Part shown: positions 1 to 5,824 of the stretch, piece by piece | Position numbering within the stretch: the first letter of the stretch is position 1 | How the letters are laid out: the number at the start of each line of letters is the position of its first letter | The notes under the pieces: generated by a model | Seen by the model: only the letters and a program-made list of their open reading frames with translations | What the model was told of the DNA's origin: nothing | Database searches by the model: none | Assembly: GCA_003218615.1 (NCBI GenBank) | Contig: QHOD01000084.1 | Coordinates: 1-7,370 of the forward strand | DNA: 7,370 nucleotides | Reading direction: 5' to 3' | From: Verrucomicrobiota bacterium | GTDB taxonomy: Bacteria; Verrucomicrobiota; Verrucomicrobiia; Chthoniobacterales; UBA10450 | Translations under genes and position numbers: made by a program

Positions 1-1581
1 GGAAAAATTCGCGCAAAGATATCGCATCAGTGGCGTTCTGAGCGCTCTAACTGGAAGCTTGCCGGTTCGGCCTCTGATATTTCTCTCGCACAAACTTCGG
101 AGGCACTCGGATTCACCGATCGAGTCGACGGGTTGCTCCACGCCTGCAATTTCACCTTTCGTGGAAATCTGGCCGACCCGGGCCGCGCTACGGCATCGCT
201 CTGGACGGAACTGACCGGGCTCAGCTGGCGCAATCGCACGGCCGAAGCGATCATGTTTGGCGCTGCGCTTTACAATCGCCAGGTCCAGCTTCAGCAGCTC
301 TACATCAAACAAAAAACAAACCAACTCACTTTGAGCGGCGAAGCCTCGTTCCCATCCAATTCGTCCGACTGGCTCAGTCCCGATTTTCGTGGGGATATCT
401 CGGCAGCGATCAACCAGCTCGGCGATTTCGTCGCACTCTTTGGTGCAAACCCCGGCGATTTTGCGGGAAAAATCGCGGTTGAGGGAACGATGAACGCACG
501 CGATCGCAAAATCGGCGGACATCTTACACTCGACGGCGCAGCGCTGACCCTTTTTAAAACCGCAGTCGACAAGTTGAGCGCGAAGCTGAATCTGAGAGCG
601 ACCGAATTGGAGATCGAACAGTTCGATTTGAGGCGCAAGAACGATGTCCTCACTGCGCAAGGCAAGATCGACATGTCGCACCAGCACAACTATTCGGGCG
701 CGATCAATGCCAAGGTCGACAGTCTGACGGAGTACGGGTCGATCTTTCGCGGTCCAGCCGAAGACAACTCGAAGAAAACACCAGCAAATATTCAGATAGC
801 GATTGACTCCAACAGGTGGACTGTGCACGGCGGGATCGGTTTTCCCGGGTCGGGTCCGCTCAATTTCACGGGCGATTTCCTTTTGCCGATCGGAATAGAC
901 TGGAATGTTTTTCTCGCATCGCCCCTCAATGTGACGTGCGATTTTCCTTCAATCTTTCTCGCAAACGTGCCCCAATTTTTTCATCCGGAAGTTTTTCGCG
1001 ACGGTATTCTAAGCGGAAACCTTGCCCTTTCCGGAGCATTGCAACATCCGCGGATTACTGGGGATGTGCAGTTAGTGGACGGCAAATTACAGAACGCGCC
1101 CTGCAATCTCACGGAAGCGAATGGTCGCGTTACTTTTGCCGGCAATCACGCCTCACTGGATTTTATGAATGTCGCAACGACAGATGTCGATCTTTCATTC
1201 CATGGAGAAATCGATTCCCACGACACAAACGATCTCGCGATCAAGATAATCGGAGTGACACCGACCTTTGATCTAACGACGCACCTGATCGGTTGCGTGA
1301 GCAAGATCGAAATTGGCTCTGTCGCGGCAACGCTCGCGCCCGCTGTTGCAGAGTTGGAGTTTCGTGGCGGGCTCTTTCAATCCAACTGGACGATCAGTTT
1401 AAAGGAGCGGATAAGCTCTCAATCCTCCGCCGCTGTGAATCTCGAGGAAACACCCCGGAAATTTCCCTTCTGTCTTTCGCGCTCGAGTGTTGACGAAGGA
1501 ACATTATTGCTTGGCACAACTCCGCGCCCGGAAGCGCATCGCGAAACGGTTCCCTCAAAAAGACGAGCAAAGCGACGCTAG
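1..1581 (+). CDS. AsmA/TamB-like envelope protein, C-terminal part (5' end outside window)
   Basis: Frame 1 is open from the first base to the TAG at 1579-1581, giving 526 visible residues. A TTG at 133 is only an internal codon, because the same protein style continues upstream of it, so the true start lies before the window. The protein alternates short beta-strand-like stretches with glycine turns. Units of the type 'G.l.lsG.l.hP.itGdvqlvdGkl' (about residues 337-363) and 'GkiaveGtmnardrkigGhltldG' (about 155-178) are typical of the AsmA/TamB/YhdP group, long beta-groove proteins bridging inner and outer membrane that are linked to lipid transport or outer-membrane protein assembly. No membrane segment is visible here; an N-terminal anchor would be upstream. 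The C-terminus ends in a basic tail (SKRRAKRR). The gene converges on dnaE with an 11-bp gap. The family call is by pattern only; the exact subfamily and substrate are unknown. Confidence 0.72.
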   Translation, partial: GKIRAKISHQWRSERSNWKLAGSASDISLAQTSEALGFTDRVDGLLHACNFTFRGNLADPGRATASLWTELTGLSWRNRTAEAIMFGAALYNRQVQLQQLYIKQKTNQLTLSGEASFPSNSSDWLSPDFRGDISAAINQLGDFVALFGANPGDFAGKIAVEGTMNARDRKIGGHLTLDGAALTLFKTAVDKLSAKLNLRATELEIEQFDLRRKNDVLTAQGKIDMSHQHNYSGAINAKVDSLTEYGSIFRGPAEDNSKKTPANIQIAIDSNRWTVHGGIGFPGSGPLNFTGDFLLPIGIDWNVFLASPLNVTCDFPSIFLANVPQFFHPEVFRDGILSGNLALSGALQHPRITGDVQLVDGKLQNAPCNLTEANGRVTFAGNHASLDFMNVATTDVDLSFHGEIDSHDTNDLAIKIIGVTPTFDLTTHLIGCVSKIEIGSVAATLAPAVAELEFRGGLFQSNWTISLKERISSQSSAAVNLEETPRKFPFCLSRSSVDEGTLLLGTTPRPEAHRETVPSKRRAKRR

Positions 1582-1601
1582 CTTGTTGGCGTCTACGCTT
1601 T
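1569..1601. terminator. possible shared hairpin terminator at convergent stops
   Basis: AAAGC-GACGC (1569-1578) can pair with GCGTC-GCTTT (1589-1593 and 1597-1601) around a 10-nt loop, with a 3-nt bulge (TAC, 1594-1596). The structure covers both stop codons of the converging genes, the only place a shared terminator would fit. In the dnaE direction a run of five T follows about 8 nt after the stem; in the other direction there is no T tract. It is therefore weak as a classical intrinsic terminator and could be chance. Confidence 0.25.
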
Positions 1602-4600
1602 CGCGGTCACAAGCCAGCGCGACAGTTTTTCCTCGAGGTCGCGCGTAAGATCGACGTGAAACTCCGCGCCGGCATCCAGGCGCAACGCGTTGCCGTTTCC
1701 GCGATCAAACAGCAACTGCACCGGGCATCGCCCCGGCGAGCTGGCGAGAATCCCGCGCACTTCGCGCAATTCGCTGGGTGTGGTCGCAGCAGAAAATCGC
1801 AGAAGCACGGTCGCTTCCTGCAGCGTTTGGGTCGATTTTTCATACCCGCCATTCGTTTTCTGCGGCATAAGTATCTTTATCTCCTGGGCGACTGCACGAA
1901 GAGCATCGTCGCGTTTATCCAGCGTTCCTCTCATTTCAACAACACGCCCGGCCGCGAGCGCGTCTGAAATTTTCAGATAAACCTCGTTCCAGACGACCAC
2001 CTCAAGCATGTCCGTCAAGTCTTCAATCCAAACGACGGCGAATGCTTTGCCCTCTCTCCGTGTAAACTTTTTCTCGACCTCCACAATCGAGCCGGCAATT
2101 TTGAACGGCGCGCGATCGTCAAGTTCGCTTAGTGATGCAATCGATCGATATTTCTTTGCCGCGAAAAAATCGACATACGCGTCGAGTGGATGGCCGCTGA
2201 CATAGAAACCGAGCAGCTCCTTTTCGTATGAAAGCTTTTCGTGCTCGTTCCATGGAGCGAGCGGCTTCTTCCTCGATGTTATCGGGGACGTTGTTTCGTC
2301 GAAGAGCGAAACTTGACCGGCAATGCGGTCCCGATGCGCCGCGGCGGATGCACTCAGGGCTTCGTCAATGCAGGCAAAAAGCTCCGCTCGGTCCCGGCCA
2401 AGAAAATCAAAGGCGCCGGTTTTTATCAGGCTTTCCAATATTTTGCGATTAGTGACACGTGAATCCAGCCGGCTGCAAAAATCCTCCAGCGAAGTGAAAT
2501 GACCTTGTTGCTCTCGCTCGCGAATTGCGGATTCCATCGCGCTTTCGCCCACGTGTTTGATCGCAGCCAGTCCGTAGCGAATGGCCCCGTAGCCGGGGTC
2601 GGTGACCCCGATTGCTTGTGGCTGGGTCGCGCTCCCGGCGTCAACGACGCCGGCTACAGCTTCCGGCGTAAATTTCAATCCGCTCTTATTGATATCCGGC
2701 GGCAAAATGTAGATGCCCATGCGTTTGCATTCGCCAACGAAGACCGAAATCTTGTCGGTGTTGTTAATCTCGTTGCTGAGCAGGCCAGCCATGAACTCAA
2801 CCGGGTAATGCGCTTTCAGGTAAGCGGTTTGATAACTGATGAGCCCGTAAGCCGCGCTGTGGCTCTTGTTAAATCCGTAGCCTGCAAATTTCTCGAGCAA
2901 ATCGAAGATGGCGTTCGCCTTTTTTTCCGGAATTTTGTTCGTCCGCGCACAACCTTCGATGAAGTTTTTTCTTTCCTTCGCCATCTTCTCTTTGTCTTTT
3001 TTTCCCATGGCGCGCCGGAGAAGATCGCCCTGCGCGAGCGAGTAGCCGGCCAGTTTGCTCGCGGCAGCCATTACCTGCTCCTGATAAATCATCACGCCAT
3101 AGGTGTCGGCGCAGATTTCTTCCAGCAGCGGATGCTCGTATCTGATTTTGGTCAGTCCTTTTTTTCGTTTGATGTAGTCGCCGATGAGATCCATCGGGCC
3201 GGGGCGATAAAGCGCGATCAACGCGATGATGTCGTCGATCTTCCGCACGTCGAATTGCCTGGCCGTGCTCGTCATTCCGCCCGATTCCATTTGGAATAGG
3301 CCGATGGTTTCTCCCCGGTTATAAAGGGCAAACGCTTCGGCATCATCCAGCGGAATGTTCTTCAGCGAAAAATTCGGCTCCCGTTTGTGAATAAGCGCCA
3401 GCGTGTCCTCGATCACGGTAAGCGTTTTCAGCCCGAGGAAATCCATTTTGAGGAGCCCGAGATCGTTAAGCGGCCCCATCGGATACTGGCTGATGACATC
3501 GTTGCCTTTCACGTCGCGACAGAGCGGGATGTAGTCCGATAAATCGCGATCGGCGATGACCACGCCGGCGGCATGCACGCCTGCATTGCGCGACAGGCCC
3601 TCTAAAATTTTCGCGTAATCAAAAAGCTGACGGGTTGCCGGTTCCGTCGCGACCGCCCTTTTCAATTCGGGATTTTTCTCCACTGCCGAATCGAGAGTAA
3701 TATTCAACTCGTTTGGAATCATCTTGGCGATGCGATCGGCGTCGCGATAGCTCAAGCCCATGACGCGACCAACATCCCGGACCACGCTTTTTGCCTTGAG
3801 TTTGCCAAAAGTGATGATCTGCGCGACGCGGCGCCCGCCATATTTCTGTCGCACGTATTCGAGCACTTCGCCGCGGCGCGCCTCGCAAAAATCGACATCG
3901 ATATCCGGCGGTGAAACGCGGTCCGGATTCAAAAAGCGTTCAAAGATCAAGCCGTATTGCAGCGGATCGATGTCGGTAATTCCAAGAACGTACGCGACCA
4001 TCGAGCCTGCGGCCGAGCCGCGTCCTGGCCCGACCGGAATGCCTTTCTCTTTGGCAAAATGAATGAAATCCCAGACGATAAGCAAATAACTGACGAACCC
4101 TGTCTTCTCGAGAACGCCGAGCTCATAATCGAGCCGCTTAACGAAATCCGAATCGGTCGCCGCCCGTTCGCCGTAGCGCTCGCGCAGTCCCTGATAACAG
4201 AGCTCGCGCAAATAACTTTCGCGTGTTTTTCCAGCCGGCGCCGGATACTCGGGATACTTCGAACGCCCAAATTCAAGATCGACATGACAGCGTTCGCCGA
4301 TTTCCAGCGTGTTTGTAATCGCTTCGGGAAAATCGCGAAATACTTCGCGCATTTCGGCTGGCGATTTGAAATATAGCTCGGGCATGTAACGCATCCTGTT
4401 TTCGTCCTGCACCATTTTGCCGGTGCCGATGCAAAGCATGACATCATGGGCTTCGTGATCGCTTCGACGTAAAAAGTGAACGTCGTTTGCGGCAACCAAT
4501 CCAATCCCGAGGTCGCGCGCGATCTGCGGCAGCGCGCGATTGCATTTGTGTTGCGCTTCCATGCCGTGATCGTGCAGTTCCATGAAGAAATTTTCCGTGC

Positions 4601-5105
4601 CGAGAATATCGCGATACTCCGCCGCGCTCGCTTTCGCCTTCTCGATGTTGTTTGCTTGAATCGCACTGTTAATTTCGCCCGCCAGACAGCCGCTCAGCCC
4701 AATCAGTCCTGCGGCATGCGCCGCCAGAAGTTCCTTGTCGATCCTCGGTGCGTAATGGAAACCATCGAGATGCGCCGCTGTCACCAGCTTCACGAGATTG
4801 CGGTAACCGGCCTCATTTTGAGCTAAAAGAGTGAAGTGATACGCCGCCGCACGGCGCGAGCTCGGCCGGTCTTTATGCGATCCGTGGGCAATGTAGGCTT
4901 CGCAACCGATAATCGGCTTGACCCCGGCACGGGTCGCTTCCTGGTAAAATTCAATCGCGCCAAATAAATTGCCGTGATCGGTGATCGCGACTGCCGGCAT
5001 CTTGAATTCGGCCGCTTTTTTCATCAGCTCTTTCATCCGGATTGCACCGTCGAGCAGCGAGTATTCGGTATGCAGATGCAGATGAACGAAAGAATCGCGG
5101 GGCAT
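1593..5105 (-). CDS. dnaE: DNA polymerase III subunit alpha (DnaE), replicative
   Basis: Catalytic subunit of the chromosomal replicase, 1170 aa (E. coli DnaE is 1160). The N-terminal PHP domain (about 1-280) opens with HLHLHTEYSLLDG at 8-20 and has ITDHGN at 41-46, GCEAY at 67-71 and NDVHF at 207-211. The polymerase core has GPGRGSAAGS (359-368), PDIDVDF (400-406; Asp401 and Asp403) and LKMDFLG (552-558; Asp555), the three catalytic aspartates at the same numbers as in E. coli. Fingers motifs include YRPGPMDL (633-640) and GYGFNKSHSAAYG (742-754). Helix-hairpin-helix sequence follows (about 845-900), then the beta-clamp motif QVSLF (931-935) and an OB fold (about 1000-1080). It has the DnaE rather than PolC layout. 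ATG at 5105 is chosen because MPRDSFVHLHLHTEYS is the usual DnaE N-terminus. No clear Shine-Dalgarno is visible. An in-frame 23-residue insertion, residues 817-839, comes from a palindromic repeat. Confidence 0.98.
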   Translation of the reverse strand: MPRDSFVHLHLHTEYSLLDGAIRMKELMKKAAEFKMPAVAITDHGNLFGAIEFYQEATRAGVKPIIGCEAYIAHGSHKDRPSSRRAAAYHFTLLAQNEAGYRNLVKLVTAAHLDGFHYAPRIDKELLAAHAAGLIGLSGCLAGEINSAIQANNIEKAKASAAEYRDILGTENFFMELHDHGMEAQHKCNRALPQIARDLGIGLVAANDVHFLRRSDHEAHDVMLCIGTGKMVQDENRMRYMPELYFKSPAEMREVFRDFPEAITNTLEIGERCHVDLEFGRSKYPEYPAPAGKTRESYLRELCYQGLRERYGERAATDSDFVKRLDYELGVLEKTGFVSYLLIVWDFIHFAKEKGIPVGPGRGSAAGSMVAYVLGITDIDPLQYGLIFERFLNPDRVSPPDIDVDFCEARRGEVLEYVRQKYGGRRVAQIITFGKLKAKSVVRDVGRVMGLSYRDADRIAKMIPNELNITLDSAVEKNPELKRAVATEPATRQLFDYAKILEGLSRNAGVHAAGVVIADRDLSDYIPLCRDVKGNDVISQYPMGPLNDLGLLKMDFLGLKTLTVIEDTLALIHKREPNFSLKNIPLDDAEAFALYNRGETIGLFQMESGGMTSTARQFDVRKIDDIIALIALYRPGPMDLIGDYIKRKKGLTKIRYEHPLLEEICADTYGVMIYQEQVMAAASKLAGYSLAQGDLLRRAMGKKDKEKMAKERKNFIEGCARTNKIPEKKANAIFDLLEKFAGYGFNKSHSAAYGLISYQTAYLKAHYPVEFMAGLLSNEINNTDKISVFVGECKRMGIYILPPDINKSGLKFTPEAVAGVVDAGSATQPQAIGVTDPGYGAIRYGLAAIKHVGESAMESAIREREQQGHFTSLEDFCSRLDSRVTNRKILESLIKTGAFDFLGRDRAELFACIDEALSASAAAHRDRIAGQVSLFDETTSPITSRKKPLAPWNEHEKLSYEKELLGFYVSGHPLDAYVDFFAAKKYRSIASLSELDDRAPFKIAGSIVEVEKKFTRREGKAFAVVWIEDLTDMLEVVVWNEVYLKISDALAAGRVVEMRGTLDKRDDALRAVAQEIKILMPQKTNGGYEKSTQTLQEATVLLRFSAATTPSELREVRGILASSPGRCPVQLLFDRGNGNALRLDAGAEFHVDLTRDLEEKLSRWLVTAKA
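2589..2657. repeat. in-frame 69-bp palindromic repeat inside dnaE
   Basis: Two 22-bp inverted copies (2589-2610 and 2636-2657, 19 of 22 positions identical) flank a 25-bp centre. Both outer ends read GTAGCCGG inward. Each half is also its own hairpin: CGGGGTC/GACCCCG around GGT (2594-2610), and CCGGCGTC/GACGCCGG around AAC (2635-2653). Two of the three differences between halves are a compensatory pair (G:C in one, C:G in the other) and the third is in the loop. The length is exactly 23 codons and the element starts on a codon boundary, so dnaE stays in frame; it encodes residues 817-839, from VAGVVDAG to VTDPGY. Joining the flanks gives KFTPEA-GAIRYGLAAIKHVG, which reads like an ordinary uninterrupted DnaE. 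No target duplication is visible. I recall similar GTAGCCGGGGTC palindromes between genes in Verrucomicrobiota, unchecked. Confidence 0.8.
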
Positions 5106-5113
5106 TAGCGTTC

Positions 5114-5140
5114 AGTATAAGCCTCAAAAGAATTTGGCAA
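5114..5140 (-). promoter_or_regulatory. candidate sigma70-type promoter of dnaE
   Basis: On the minus strand, TTGCCA (5135-5140, five of six to TTGACA) and TATACT (5114-5119, five of six to TATAAT) are separated by 15 bp, shorter than the usual 16-18. Only 8 nt lie between the -10 box and the dnaE ATG, so a transcript from here would be leaderless or nearly so, which fits the lack of a Shine-Dalgarno. The short spacer is the main weakness. Confidence 0.4.
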
Positions 5141-5144
5141 ATTC
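5130..5144. promoter_or_regulatory. 15-bp palindrome, operator-like, over the dnaE -35 box
   Basis: GAATTTG-G-CAAATTC has perfect 7-bp arms around one central base. It covers the candidate -35 element of dnaE, a typical position for a dimeric repressor. I do not recognise the binding protein. It is short enough that chance in a 216-bp intergenic region cannot be excluded. Confidence 0.35.
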
Positions 5145-5152
5145 AGCAAGCA

Positions 5153-5201
5153 TGTCATCCCGAACGGAGCGAGAGTGCCCGCAAGAATTCGCGAAATGAC
5201 A
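5153..5201. repeat. 'CHPERSE'-type interspersed repeat
   Basis: TGTCATCCCG (5153-5162) and CGAAATGACA (5192-5201) are imperfect inverted ends (8 of 10). The interior has the GAACGGAGCGAGAG core that, translated in one frame, gives CHPERSESARKNSRND. That string recurs in spurious hypothetical proteins from many bacterial genomes and marks a known kind of dispersed intergenic repeat. Here it lies between the divergent dnaE and glnB genes, upstream of the dnaE promoter candidate, and is not coding. Confidence 0.7.
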
Positions 5202-5233
5202 GCCGCTGCTTGTTGCGCAAAAAAATCCTGATT

Positions 5234-5306
5234 GCATTCGCGTCGCGGTATTGCTAAGAGAGCGCGTGCTGCGCTCAGCTTTCGATTGCAAAGCGACGCG
5301 CGATGC
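5234..5306 (+). other. GC-rich foldable leader upstream of glnB
   Basis: An outer stem pairs CGCGTCGC (5239-5246) with GCGACGCG (5293-5300), extended past a small internal loop by GCAT (5234-5237) with ATGC (5303-5306). Inside it is a perfect hairpin, GAGCGC-GTGCT-GCGCTC (5260-5276). The structure ends 15 nt before the glnB ATG, so it could be part of its 5' untranslated region or a DNA-level operator. I match it to no known RNA family, and a GC-rich sequence folds easily by chance. No convincing sigma70 or sigma54 promoter for glnB was found in 5202-5321. Confidence 0.3.
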
Positions 5307-5321
5307 CGAGTTTACATCGAC

Positions 5322-5660
5322 ATGAAAAAACTGGAAGCGATCATCAAACCCTTCAAGCTCGAAGAGGTCAAAGAAGCACTGGCAGAGCTTGGGATCGAAG
5401 GAATGACGGTGACGGAAGTAAAAGGGTTCGGCCGGCAAAAGGGGCACACCGAGATTTATCGCGGCAGTGAATATACCGTGGATTTCCTGCCCAAAGTGAA
5501 GGTGGAAGTCGTGCTCGCCGACGACATGGTGGAGAAGGCGGTCAGCGTGGTTGTGGCCGCGGCCAAGACCGGCAAGATCGGGGATGGAAAAGTTTTCGTT
5601 CTCCCAGTGGAACACGCGGTGCGCATCCGCACGGAAGAGATCGGCGAAAAAGCGGTGTGA
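5322..5660 (+). CDS. glnB: nitrogen regulatory protein PII
   Basis: A 112-aa protein of standard PII length. PII trimers sense 2-oxoglutarate and ATP/ADP in the cytoplasm and control glutamine synthetase modification, nitrogen transcription and ammonium transport. The T-loop carries YRGSEY (46-51), matching the uridylylation signature with Tyr51; Ser49, phosphorylated in cyanobacterial PII, is also present. The 2-oxoglutarate/ATP residues Gln39, Lys58 and Glu62 are in place, as is the B-loop TGKIGDGKVFV (83-93), and RIR at 101-103 supplies the C-terminal nucleotide contacts. The frame is open upstream to a TTG at 5232, but MKKLEAIIKPFKLEEVKEAL is the canonical PII N-terminus, so ATG 5322 is chosen. 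There is no strong Shine-Dalgarno. It lies 164 bp upstream of glnA on the same strand, a classical partner. The choice of glnB over glnK rests on the glnA linkage and the absence of amtB in the window. Confidence 0.95.
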   Translation: MKKLEAIIKPFKLEEVKEALAELGIEGMTVTEVKGFGRQKGHTEIYRGSEYTVDFLPKVKVEVVLADDMVEKAVSVVVAAAKTGKIGDGKVFVLPVEHAVRIRTEEIGEKAV

Positions 5661-5664
5661 ATTT

Positions 5665-5787
5665 AATGACGAAGCTCGAATGACGAATTACGAAACAATG
5701 ACAAAAATCGAATGACGAGAATCCAGCTGCGTGCAGCCTTCGTCATTTAGTCATTCCTTCGGCATTCGTCATTCGGATTTCGTCATT
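5665..5787. repeat. 123-bp imperfect palindrome of AATGACGAA words between glnB and glnA
   Basis: The outer arms 5665-5702 and 5750-5787 are inverted copies matching at 31 of 38 positions. The seven mismatches fall in three short blocks between conserved words (AATGACGAA, CGAATGACGAAT, CGAA, AATGAC). Nearer the centre a further AATGACGA pair continues the symmetry after a small offset, and the apex is GCTGC-GT-GCAGC (5726-5737). Within each arm ATGACGA recurs as a direct repeat. A T-rich tract (TTTGTTTTTCTTT, 5786-5798) follows the right arm, so the transcript would resemble a long stem plus U-rich tail. I recall similar AATGACGAA arrays between genes of Verrucomicrobiota, unchecked. No open frame with coding character is present. 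Confidence 0.85.
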
Positions 5788-5798
5788 TGTTTTTCTTT

Positions 5799-5824
5799 CA
5801 ACTCTCAACTAACAACTCCCAACT
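5799..5824 (+). repeat. CAACTNN heptamer repeat abutting the glnA start codon
   Basis: CAACT occurs at 5799, 5806, 5813 and 5820, an exact 7-nt period, with variable dinucleotides CT, AA and CC between copies. The last copy ends at 5824, directly before the glnA ATG. The stretch takes the place where a Shine-Dalgarno should be and contains no G, so glnA has no conventional ribosome binding site. It could be an unstructured S1-type translation enhancer or simply a dispersed low-complexity repeat. Confidence 0.7.

Noticed and set aside
133..135. TTG as the start of the first gene
   Set aside because: The same frame is open without a stop from base 1 and its protein style continues upstream, so the gene begins outside the window.
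816..1271. 151-codon plus-strand open frame inside the AsmA/TamB-like gene
   Set aside because: It overlaps the main frame entirely, is arginine- and serine-rich, and has no family resemblance. The main frame carries the repeat pattern.
1310..1581. Frameshift near the end of the AsmA/TamB-like gene, suspected from less regular sequence
   Set aside because: The frame stays open, short beta-strand-like motifs continue (LEFRGGLFQSNWTISLKE, GTLLLGT), and the alternative frames give no better continuation.
2499..3299. 266-codon open frame on the plus strand inside dnaE
   Set aside because: It is antisense to strongly conserved DnaE motifs and its translation resembles no known family. Long antisense frames are expected opposite GC-rich coding sequence.
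3947..4666. 239-codon minus-strand open frame within dnaE
   Set aside because: It is an arginine- and serine-rich out-of-frame shadow of the DnaE PHP and palm region.
5265..5290. Sigma54 promoter for glnB ending in TTGCA (5286-5290)
   Set aside because: The required GG of the -24 element is missing at the correct distance.
5232..5321. N-terminal extension of PII from a TTG at 5232
   Set aside because: The PII family begins at MKKLEAII. The extension would be unusual, arginine-rich, and runs through the foldable GC-rich leader.
5124..5615. 163-codon minus-strand open frame over glnB and the intergenic region
   Set aside because: It is antisense to the conserved PII codons and crosses the CHPERSE-type repeat. 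There is no family resemblance.
5665..5787. CRISPR array, suggested by the repeated ATGACGA words
   Set aside because: The copies are only 6-12 bp, unevenly spaced and arranged as an inverted repeat. There are no regular spacers and no cas genes.
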